A stretch of DNA of 64,000 bases from a bacterium. GTDB taxonomy: Bacteria; Bacillota; Clostridia; Christensenellales; Aristaeellaceae. Under the pieces are notes generated by a model. That model did no database searches. It was not told the origin of the DNA and was given only the letters and a program-made list of their open reading frames with translations. Positions 1 through 7,167 of this stretch are shown piece after piece. Made by a program: the position numbers and the translations under genes. Where the stretch lies: contig SFTH01000014.1 in assembly GCA_004563405.1 (NCBI GenBank), positions 1-64,000 of the forward strand. The letters run 5' to 3'. How positions within the stretch are numbered: position 1 is the first letter of the stretch; every line of letters begins with the position of its first letter.

Positions 1-815
1 TCCACGTCGTTCTTCTCGCGCATGGCCCGCTCGTAGGGCTGGCGCAGCTCGGTGCCCACGTTGATCTTGGCGATGCCGGCCTTGATGCCGCGGGTGATGT
101 AGTCGTTCTCGATGCCGGAGCCGCCGTGCAGCACCAGCGGAATGTTCAGCGCGCTGCGCAGCTCGCCGATGCGCTCGATGTCCAGCTTCGCCGCAGGCTT
201 CTTCTTGTCCAGCAGGTTGTCGGCAATTGCGCCGTGCACGCTGCCCACCGCGACGCTCAGCCAGTCGCACTCGGATTCCTGGACGAACTTCAGGGCCTCG
301 TCCACCTGGGTAAAGCCCATCTTCTTGGCGAAGATCTCCTCGTAGGGAATGGCGGTCTGCTCGGTCTCATGGCCCATCACCGCGCCCAGCTCGGCCTCCA
401 CCGGGATGCCCGCCGCATGGGCGATGTCCGCCACGGCGCGGGTCGCCGCGATGTTGCCCTCCAGGGAGAGGCGGGAGCCGTCCACCATCACGGAGCCATA
501 GCCCGCAGAGATGGCGCGGCGGATGATCGGAATGTAGTCCACTTCCTTGTGATCCTCGTCGATGACCGGAACGTGATCCAGATGCAGCAGGGTGTGACCC
601 TCCACCGCATACTTGGCGTATTCGTCGGCGATGTGCTCCAGGCTCTGGGACTCGAACTTCTCCCACTCCAGGCGCGCCACCTGAATCATGGCCACGCTGT
701 TCTCATCCACAATCGCCTGCACGATGGGCTTGAGCATCGGCGGATGCGGAATGTTGAAAGCCGGAACCACCAGACCATTTTCGAGCGCCTTGCGAACAAT
801 AATTCTCGTATCCAT
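1..815 (-). CDS. Class II fructose/ketose-bisphosphate aldolase, C-terminus cut by window edge
   Basis: Zn-dependent aldolase that splits fructose-1,6-bisphosphate (or a related ketose bisphosphate) into DHAP and an aldehyde. The frame opens MDTRIIVRKALENG and carries the class II signatures: LHLDHVP near residue 80 (catalytic Asp and a Zn-binding His), a VEAELG block, SVAVGSVHG and VLHGGSGI. About 271 residues are visible; the remainder lies left of base 1. The ATG at 815 follows a GGAGG-type site. It is the first gene of a leftward unit diverging from topB. Sub-class (fructose versus tagatose type) cannot be fixed from sequence alone. Confidence 0.9.
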   Translation of the reverse strand, partial: MDTRIIVRKALENGLVVPAFNIPHPPMLKPIVQAIVDENSVAMIQVARLEWEKFESQSLEHIADEYAKYAVEGHTLLHLDHVPVIDEDHKEVDYIPIIRRAISAGYGSVMVDGSRLSLEGNIAATRAVADIAHAAGIPVEAELGAVMGHETEQTAIPYEEIFAKKMGFTQVDEALKFVQESECDWLSVAVGSVHGAIADNLLDKKKPAAKLDIERIGELRSALNIPLVLHGGSGIENDYITRGIKAGIAKINVGTELRQPYERAMREKNDV

Positions 816-856
816 CGTAAATCCTCCAATCATCAGACAAATGGGTCAAATGCATT

Positions 857-870
857 TTCAAACGTTTTCC
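857..870 (-). promoter_or_regulatory. Possible CcpA cre site in the aldolase leader
   Basis: On the minus strand the 14-mer GGAAAACGTTTGAA matches 12 of 14 positions of the consensus TGWAARCGYTWNCW, with mismatches at positions 1 and 13. It lies about 20 bases downstream of the aldolase -10 box, where CcpA would act as a roadblock. One site of this quality can occur by chance. Confidence 0.3.
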
Positions 871-891
871 AAAGGCTGTATGTTGTATTCT

Positions 892-920
892 ATTTTAGCA
901 CGTTCCACCGGGCTTTACAA
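892..920 (-). promoter_or_regulatory. Sigma-A-type promoter of the aldolase gene
   Basis: Minus-strand TTGTAA (915-920), 17-base spacer, TAAAAT (892-897). It overlaps no coding region and points to the aldolase start at 815. Confidence 0.6.
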
Positions 921-958
921 GCATCCCCATGTGATTCACCGAATTTTCCAATTCCTCC

Positions 959-987
959 TTGCATCCCGCCGGGAGAGCTGGTATCAT
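959..987 (+). promoter_or_regulatory. Sigma-A-type promoter of topB
   Basis: TTGCAT (959-964), 17-base spacer, TATCAT (982-987). It sits 24 bases before the topB start and leaves a very short leader containing AGGAGTG. Confidence 0.55.
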
Positions 988-1010
988 AGCACACAGGAGT
1001 GTGAATTCGG

Positions 1011-2867
1011 ATGAAGAAGCTGATCGTGGCGGAGAAGCCCTCCGTTGCGAAGGACATCGCCCGGGTGCTGGGCGTCAAAACCCGCGCCGAGGGCTACCTT
1101 TACGGCGAGGAATACGTCGTCACCTGGGCCATCGGCCACCTGGTCTCCCTCTGCGAACCGGGCGAGGTGGACGCGCGGTGGCAGAAGTGGAACATGGCGG
1201 ATCTGCCCATGCTGCCCGCGAACATTCCTCTCAAGGCCCTGCCCGCCACCCGGCAGCAGTATGAAATCGTGAAAAAGCTGATGAATTCCAAAAAGATCGA
1301 CTCAATCATCTGCGCCACGGACAGCGCGCGGGAGGGCGAACTGATCTTCCGCTACATCTATCAGCTTGCAGGCTGCGACAAGCGCGTCGAACGGCTTTGG
1401 ATCTCCTCCATGACGGACGCGGCCATCCGCCAGGGCTTCGCGGAGCTCAAGAGCGCCTCCGCCTACGACGCGCTCTACGAATCCGCGCGCTGCCGCAGCG
1501 TGGCGGACTGGCTGGTGGGCATGAACGCCAGCCGCGCCTTTTCGCTGAAATACAACGCGCACCTGTCCATCGGCCGGGTGCAGACCCCCACGCTGAATCT
1601 GATCGTCAAGCGGGATCTGGAAATCGAAAACTTCGTGCCCCAGGATTACTGGGAAATGAAGGCGAACTTCGGCGACTACGAGGGGCTGTGGATCAACCCG
1701 GAGACGAAGGAGACGCGCGCAACCACGAAGGAGCAGGCCGAGCAGGTGAAGGCCGAAACCCAGAAGCGGGACGCGGTGGTGGAAGAGAGCGAGGCGGAGA
1801 TCAAGCGCGTTCCCCCACCCCAGCTGTTCGACCTGACCACCCTCCAGCGGGAGGCCAACCGCAAGTACGGCTACTCCGCGGACAAAACCCTCAAGCTCGC
1901 CCAGGCCCTCTACGAGCGCCACAAGCTGCTCACCTATCCCCGCACGGACAGCCGCTACCTGCCCGACGACATGGGCCCGAAGGTGCAGAAGACCCTGCAG
2001 AAGCTGCCGGAGCCCTACGCCGCCTTCGTCTCCGCGCCGGAGATGAACGCGGGCATGCACACCAAGCGCTTCTACGACAACTCCAAGATCAGCGACCACC
2101 ACGCCATCGTGCCCACGGAGAAGGTTCCGAACCTGAGCTCCCTAGCTGCGGACGAAAAAAACATCTACGACATGGTGGTCCGGCGGCTCATCGCCGCCCA
2201 CTATCCCGCCTACGAATACGAGGCGGCGAAGATCGTCACCCGGGTGGACGGACACCGCTTCAAATCCACCGGCTCCGCGCCGGTCGCGGAGGGCTGGAAG
2301 GCCCTCTACCGCAGCGACAAGCCGGAGAAGGGCGAGGTTCTGCTGCCCCGGCTGGAGAAGGGCGCGACCCGCCGGGTGGAGAAGGTGAGCATCAAGGCCA
2401 ACAAGACCAAGCCACCCCAGCCCCACACCGACGCGAGCATCCTCAAAATGATGGAGAACGCTGGGCGGGACATCGAGGACGAGGCGCTGCAGGAACAGAT
2501 GAAGGACTCCGGCCTGGGCACGCCCGCCACCCGCGCCGCCATCATCGAGCGGCTGATTCAGGTGGGCTACGCCCGCAGGTCGGGAAAGAGCCTGATCTCC
2601 ACCGAGAAGGGGCGCAAGCTGATCGCCGTGGTGCCGGAGCAGATTTCCTCCGCGGCGACCACCGGCAAGTGGGAAAAGGCCCTCTCCGCCATGGCCGGCT
2701 TCAGCGACCCGGAGCTGCGAAGCGCAAAGTCCGCCCGCTTTCTGGACGGCATCAACAAGTTTTCCATCTTCCTGGTGGACGCCGCCCGCAGCGCCAGCCC
2801 CTCCGTGCGCTTTGAAAACGAATTCCCCCAGAAAAAGAAGCGCGCCGCCCGCAAGCCCAAGGCGTGA
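1011..2867 (+). CDS. topB: DNA topoisomerase III (type IA)
   Basis: Type IA topoisomerase that relaxes or decatenates DNA through a transient 5'-phosphotyrosine link. The N-terminal Toprim domain starts MKKLIVAEKPSVAKDIARVLG and includes DSAREGELIFR near residue 105. The catalytic tyrosine is Y309 in LTYPRTDSRYLP. GLGTPATRAAIIERL around residue 500 is the usual topo III C-terminal block. At 618 residues it is slightly shorter than E. coli TopB and has no C-terminal zinc fingers, which favours TopB over TopA. The start has AGGAGTG upstream. It is monocistronic or co-transcribed with hpf 123 bases downstream. Confidence 0.95.
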   Translation: MKKLIVAEKPSVAKDIARVLGVKTRAEGYLYGEEYVVTWAIGHLVSLCEPGEVDARWQKWNMADLPMLPANIPLKALPATRQQYEIVKKLMNSKKIDSIICATDSAREGELIFRYIYQLAGCDKRVERLWISSMTDAAIRQGFAELKSASAYDALYESARCRSVADWLVGMNASRAFSLKYNAHLSIGRVQTPTLNLIVKRDLEIENFVPQDYWEMKANFGDYEGLWINPETKETRATTKEQAEQVKAETQKRDAVVEESEAEIKRVPPPQLFDLTTLQREANRKYGYSADKTLKLAQALYERHKLLTYPRTDSRYLPDDMGPKVQKTLQKLPEPYAAFVSAPEMNAGMHTKRFYDNSKISDHHAIVPTEKVPNLSSLAADEKNIYDMVVRRLIAAHYPAYEYEAAKIVTRVDGHRFKSTGSAPVAEGWKALYRSDKPEKGEVLLPRLEKGATRRVEKVSIKANKTKPPQPHTDASILKMMENAGRDIEDEALQEQMKDSGLGTPATRAAIIERLIQVGYARRSGKSLISTEKGRKLIAVVPEQISSAATTGKWEKALSAMAGFSDPELRSAKSARFLDGINKFSIFLVDAARSASPSVRFENEFPQKKKRAARKPKA

Positions 2868-2931
2868 AAATTTTTATCTCCGGCGCGTTTCCCCAGGCAG
2901 GAAAAGCGTTAAGAAATGTAGAAGTTCTATA

Positions 2932-2965
2932 TTACAGCCCGTTAAACTGCGTATGCAGGCTGTAA
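2932..2965 (+). promoter_or_regulatory. Inverted repeat in the hpf leader
   Basis: TTACAGCC (2932-2939) pairs exactly with GGCTGTAA (2958-2965) across an 18-base loop, about 25 bases before the hpf start. It could be an mRNA hairpin or an operator; no U-tract follows, so it is not a typical terminator. Confidence 0.35.
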
Positions 2966-2990
2966 ATTCAACATAAAGGAGCGACGAATC

Positions 2991-3515
2991 ATGAAGTTTG
3001 TCTATACAAGCAAGGATATGGCAGTATCCGACAGCCTGAAATCCCGGGTGGAAAAGAAACTGTCGAAGCTCGAGCGCTACTTCCGCGAGGAGCCCGAGGC
3101 CACCATTCGCTTCAAGGTGCAAAAGGGCGCGCGCAACATCGCTGAAATCACCGTCAACGCCGGCGGCCTCATCCTGCGCGCGGAGGAATCCTCCAACGAC
3201 ATGTACCTCTCCATCGACCACGCGGTGGACAAGCTGGAGAGCCAGATCCGCCGCCATCGCACCAAGCTGGAGAAGCGCATCCGCTCCAGCGAGCTGGAGC
3301 CCGTCGCCGAGGTTCCGGCCTTCGAGGAGCAGAACTACGACATCGTTCGCGTGAAGAAGTTCTCCGTCAAGCCCATGTCCGTGGAGGACGCCATCACCCA
3401 GATGGAGCTGCTCGGACACGATTTCTTCCTCTTCATGAACGAGGAGAGCGAGAGCATGAACGTGCTCTACCGCCGCCACGACGGTACCTACGGCCTGCTT
3501 CAGCCGGATATCTGA
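2991..3515 (+). CDS. hpf: Ribosome hibernation promoting factor, long form (Hpf/YfiA)
   Basis: Binds the 30S subunit in stationary phase and joins ribosomes into inactive 100S dimers. The 174 residues contain an N-terminal S30AE domain (about 1-100, including VSDSLKSRVEKKLSKLERYF) and the C-terminal dimerisation domain of the long form (about 115-174, YDIVRVKKFSVKPMSVEDA through FFLFMNEES and YRRHDGTYGLLQP). AAAGGAG precedes the ATG. A strong hairpin lies just downstream. Confidence 0.95.
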   Translation: MKFVYTSKDMAVSDSLKSRVEKKLSKLERYFREEPEATIRFKVQKGARNIAEITVNAGGLILRAEESSNDMYLSIDHAVDKLESQIRRHRTKLEKRIRSSELEPVAEVPAFEEQNYDIVRVKKFSVKPMSVEDAITQMELLGHDFFLFMNEESESMNVLYRRHDGTYGLLQPDI

Positions 3516-3549
3516 GCCTCGAAGCGGGCAAAAACCCTTTGAACGCGCC

Positions 3550-3571
3550 GCGCGGGCAATATTGCCCGCGC
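3550..3571. terminator. Hairpin terminator between convergent hpf and lplA
   Basis: The perfect palindrome GCGCGGGCAATATTGCCCGCGC is followed on the plus strand by a TCTTTTT run at 3581-3587. It probably ends hpf transcripts. The remainder of 3588-3789 shows no gene. Confidence 0.65.
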
Positions 3572-3789
3572 GTCGCTGCATCTTTTTGCAGGATCATCTG
3601 AAGCACGGACGTCATCCCCTGGCCGCGGCATTGCTCACGGCCCCCCGATAGACAGATTGGAAAAGCGTGAAATGCGCCGACATCCGGGCTGTTCCCGGTC
3701 AATTGGACAGGCGATCATGATCCTCAAATTCCTCCGCATCCATGCCCGTCGTTTCTTTTTCCTCACGCTCCATTTTACAGGGGCAATTA

Positions 3790-4758
3790 TCACAGTCTGA
3801 GCCCGGAAATATAATCTGCGAGCATATCCACCTGTGGAGAATTCATGGCGCGCAGCGCCGCGGCCATAGGTTCAGAGCCAAAGGCAACGCCGCATAGGCT
3901 CTTTCGAATTGCATCAGCGAGTCCCGCATCATTGGCATCTGTATACACCTGTAGGCTCTCAATGGCTCCTTGATACAGATTCAACAGCAACTGCACATTA
4001 CCCCATTCAAACCGATTCTCAATTTCTATATCAAATCTGGGCGTCTCCCCCAGCCGCCAGGCCTCCGATTTTTGCTTTTCGTAATAGGGTGCGATGGCTG
4101 CTTCATCCAGATCCGCCGTCTGAAGCTCATCAAAATCGCCGTAAATCTCCCGATAGGCGCCCCTGAGATGCTCCAGCATGCGCGCGTTGTCGATTCCCGA
4201 CACAAATTCGCTGAGATTGCAGACCCGCGAACGAACAGATTTTGTCCCCTTGCTGTGCAGTTTGCGCGGATCAACGTTCAGATAGTCCTGTAGCCTGTTC
4301 AGATCTGCATTCAGCAGCAGCGTGCCATGATGTTGTCTGGCGCACCCCCGCGCACAAAATGCATTTCCTGAAAACTTCCTTCCGTCCGCCAGCAGGTCAT
4401 TTCTCCCCGAAAAATCGCAGGGGATGCCCATCGCACGCACAGCGTTCAGAATCAGGTTCATCTGTTTCTGCAGATCATAGCGCTGTTCCCCCATAATGAA
4501 GGAAAAATTGAGATTCCCGCAGTCATGATAGACCGCGCCGCCGCCGGTAATCCTGCGCACCAGTTGCACACCGTCCGATTCCATCCTGGCCAGGTTGCAT
4601 TCTGCCCAGGGATTCTGGCTGCGTCCAATAATGACGGCATTTGCGTTGACGTAAAAGTACAGCATCGCATCTTCGGGTGCAATGTTGTCCAGAAAATACT
4701 CGTCCACCGCCAGGTTGCGCCATCCATCCTGAGAAGTTGAAACATAGAGTTGATTCAT
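3790..4758 (-). CDS. lplA: Lipoate-protein ligase A
   Basis: Activates free lipoate with ATP and attaches it to lipoyl domains of 2-oxoacid dehydrogenases or GcvH. The 322 residues show the family blocks RRITGGGAVYHDCGNLNFSF near residue 70, the binding region CARQHHGTLLLNADL, and the conserved GTKSVRSRV segment, plus a C-terminal accessory domain. The start has GGAGAGGAC upstream and lies 11 bases after deoR, so the two form an operon. The context suggests it charges the stand-alone lipoyl protein at 25458-25706. An octanoyltransferase role is less likely. Confidence 0.92.
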   Translation of the reverse strand: MNQLYVSTSQDGWRNLAVDEYFLDNIAPEDAMLYFYVNANAVIIGRSQNPWAECNLARMESDGVQLVRRITGGGAVYHDCGNLNFSFIMGEQRYDLQKQMNLILNAVRAMGIPCDFSGRNDLLADGRKFSGNAFCARGCARQHHGTLLLNADLNRLQDYLNVDPRKLHSKGTKSVRSRVCNLSEFVSGIDNARMLEHLRGAYREIYGDFDELQTADLDEAAIAPYYEKQKSEAWRLGETPRFDIEIENRFEWGNVQLLLNLYQGAIESLQVYTDANDAGLADAIRKSLCGVAFGSEPMAAALRAMNSPQVDMLADYISGLRL

Positions 4759-4769
4759 CGTGTCCTCTC

Positions 4770-5543
4770 CTATTGCGCTTCCGTGCCCGCGACAACAAGT
4801 TCCACCTTATGCGTTTGGAATGCCTCTTTCTGCTCCTGCGTCACATGTCCGTCCGTGATGCAGATGTCAACCTTGTCAAGCGAAAGATAGGAACTGAACG
4901 CCGTCCGATCAAATTTGCTGGAGTCTGCAAGGCAGATAATCTCTTCTGTGTTTCGCGTAATCTCCTTCTTGATTTCCGCTTCAATCCCGGAAAAGACCAT
5001 CAAACCATAATTAAAATTCAAAGCGCTGCAGCCGACAAAGCATTTTCGCGTGCGATACTTGGAAATGGAGTTCATGGCGTCCGGGCCCACATAGATATAC
5101 GAACCGTTCCCGCGCTGCAGCTGTCCGCCCGTGCAGTACAGCGTAACGTTTTTGTGGTCGACGAGCTCTGCAGCCACCAGTGCATCATTGGTAATCACAA
5201 TGACATTCTTATCCAGCCGACGCGCCAGTTCGAGCACCGTGGTTCCGGCGTCCAAGAACACCGTATCGCCATCCTGAATCAAATCCAGCGCCGCGACGGC
5301 GATCTGGCATTTTTCTGTAACATGCGTCTGCTTTCGCGACGCCACCGGATAAATCTCGCTCTTCGTGTTTGCCAGCACCGCGCCGCCATGTACTTTATTG
5401 ACAATGTTCATCTCGGCCAGCTTGTTCAGATCCAGCCGTATCGTCTTTTCGGTAACGTTGCATCTTTTTGCAAGATTTGAAACCGACACCATTCCCTCGC
5501 TCTCAAGAATTGCAACTATTTCCGTCAATCGCTTTGCCAGCAT
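4770..5543 (-). CDS. DeoR-family transcriptional regulator
   Basis: A 257-residue repressor-type protein. The N-terminal winged helix-turn-helix (about 1-58) includes VSNLAKRCNVTEKTIRLDLNKL. The C-terminal sugar-phosphate sensor domain begins around residue 75 and carries GDTVFLDAGTTVLELARRL and the ITND motif. DeoR proteins usually sense a phosphorylated intermediate, which suits the PfkB kinase of the adjacent catabolic operon. It is followed by lplA. Its own promoter is at 5671-5700, and a long leader holds repeated TTGAATGA/TTTCATTG-like words (5581-5614) that may serve autoregulation. The target is inferred from context. Confidence 0.88.
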   Translation of the reverse strand: MLAKRLTEIVAILESEGMVSVSNLAKRCNVTEKTIRLDLNKLAEMNIVNKVHGGAVLANTKSEIYPVASRKQTHVTEKCQIAVAALDLIQDGDTVFLDAGTTVLELARRLDKNVIVITNDALVAAELVDHKNVTLYCTGGQLQRGNGSYIYVGPDAMNSISKYRTRKCFVGCSALNFNYGLMVFSGIEAEIKKEITRNTEEIICLADSSKFDRTAFSSYLSLDKVDICITDGHVTQEQKEAFQTHKVELVVAGTEAQ

Positions 5544-5670
5544 ACTTCTCTCTCCCTCTATTTAATTATATGATGATTCCGAACGACAATGAAACAATAT
5601 CATTCAAAATCGAACACAATTTTCAACTCCAGCCTCACTAGAATAGATAAACAATGCAATAGATCAACCT

Positions 5671-5700
5671 ATTATGTGTCAGTTAAATTGTTTGTGTCAA
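5671..5700 (-). promoter_or_regulatory. Promoter of deoR-lplA
   Basis: Minus-strand TTGACA (5695-5700), 18-base spacer, CATAAT (5671-5676). It gives a leader of about 120 bases, which indicates deoR-lplA can be expressed apart from the upstream catabolic operon. Confidence 0.65.
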
Positions 5701-6224
5701 CTTCTTTTCTGTAATGATGTCATTAACAAACCTGTCCCGCACATACATGCACAAAATCAGATAGCCGACCGATGCGCGTCCAGCAGCAGGGCAAAGCGCA
5801 GGAAACAAAGGGCAGGAATCTGGAAATTGCAGAGAAAGTGACCTCAAGGCGCTGCATATTCACGTTTTCGATGCTCGTGCAGGGGAATCCCGCAAAGGTT
5901 CAGGTGTACATCCAGGCGAAACCGCGTCCGCTCCGGTCTCTGAATCGCCGCATGCAGAACCATGTCCCCCGCAACCGAAGCGAACCTCCGAACCGACTCA
6001 AGCGCGCCGGTTCTTCCGTCTCCCGGCTTGTGAATGCAGATGCCGGATTTCAGATTCCACCGTCCGCATTCGGGCCGGCAAGCAGATTGAACATCAGCCG
6101 GCTTTCAATCCGATTCAAAGGTACAACCCGCGCGGACATGGACTTCAGATTTCCTGCGGGCGACGATCGTACCATTCTCCGACGCCGCCCGCCTGTAAAT
6201 CATGCCCACGCCTCCCGATTCAGC
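5701..6224. other. Gap between GRE activase and deoR; no convincing gene
   Basis: No reading frame here has a credible start plus family motif. On the minus strand 5847-6104 stays open for 86 codons (stops at both ends) but lacks a start at its head, and a second frame opens MIYRRAASENG near 6205 and stops after about 32 codons. The area may be a decayed gene, but chance open frames are common at this GC content. No terminator hairpin with a T-run is evident after the activase stop. Confidence 0.2.
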
Positions 6225-7154
6225 TCAACAACCTGCATCCACGACGTTTCTGGACAGTTCCTCCTCCACGATACTTCTCAGAAAACACATGTGTTCGGAT
6301 TCCGGCTCCCGCAGCTGCGGAAGCTCGTAGACCAACCCCAGTTGGGCATACTTGCTCACGCCATACTGATGATATGGAAGCAATTCAACCCTTCCGACGC
6401 CGAGCTCCGCCGCGAAACGCGCCGTTGCACGAATATTCGCCTCCGAATCGTTGAGCCCTGGAATCACCGGAACCCGAAAGATGATCTGCGCGCCCTGCGC
6501 TGCAAGGCGCCTGGCATTGCTAAGAATCAGATCGTTTCGTTGGCCGGTCAGGCGAAGATGTTTCTCCGCATCCATGTGCTTCAGGTCAAATAAAAACAGA
6601 TTGACGTAAGGAAGCACCGACTCAAAGCTTGTCCACGGGACGTATCCGCAGGTTTCAATCGCTGTATTTATTCCTTCCTCGCGTGCCATCTCCAGAACTG
6701 TACGGACGAAATCCCTCTGCAGCAGTGCTTCTCCGCCCGAAAGTGTCAGCCCACCACCTGATCGCCTGAAAAACTGAAAATCACGGCGAACTTCCTGCAT
6801 GACTGCTTCCGCGCTCATGCTGTGCCCTACAATTTCCCGCGCACCCGCAAAGCATGCGTCCGTACAGGCGCCGCAGCAGACGCATACTTCCCGATTCAAC
6901 ACCGGTTCGCCATTTCGAAGCACAATTGCACCATTCTTGCAGCGCGCTGCGCACGCTCCGCAATGGATGCATCTATCCGCAAAGAAGCGCAGCTGTGTCC
7001 GGCCGGAGATTCCCTCCGGGTTTGCACACCACTTGCAGCGGAGTGCACAGCCCTTCAGAAACACTATGGTGCGGATTCCGCTCCCGTCGTGCATGTTGTA
7101 CCTCTGAATGTTGAACACGTTGCCGCAATCAGACGTCACAGTGGGATTCAGCAC
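6225..7154 (-). CDS. Glycyl radical enzyme activating enzyme (radical SAM)
   Basis: Uses SAM and a [4Fe-4S] cluster to make the glycyl radical on the partner enzyme encoded just upstream. FNIQRYNMHDGSGIRT precedes the radical SAM motif CALRCKWC (CX3CX2C). Two ferredoxin-type cluster sites follow, CIHCGACAARC and CVCCGACTDAC, as in activases of the dehydratase/decarboxylase group; PflA lacks them. LTLSGGEALLQ is the SAM-binding GGE. I prefer the GTG at 7154, six bases after GGAGGAG, giving 309 residues; an ATG at 7178 overlapping the enzyme gene is the alternative. Confidence 0.93.
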   Translation of the reverse strand: MLNPTVTSDCGNVFNIQRYNMHDGSGIRTIVFLKGCALRCKWCANPEGISGRTQLRFFADRCIHCGACAARCKNGAIVLRNGEPVLNREVCVCCGACTDACFAGAREIVGHSMSAEAVMQEVRRDFQFFRRSGGGLTLSGGEALLQRDFVRTVLEMAREEGINTAIETCGYVPWTSFESVLPYVNLFLFDLKHMDAEKHLRLTGQRNDLILSNARRLAAQGAQIIFRVPVIPGLNDSEANIRATARFAAELGVGRVELLPYHQYGVSKYAQLGLVYELPQLREPESEHMCFLRSIVEEELSRNVVDAGC

Positions 7155-7167
7155 GCATCTCTCCTCC

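Noticed and set aside
126..989. Long rightward frame over the aldolase
   Set aside because: It is the antisense shadow of the class II aldolase, has no family motif and no ribosome binding site.
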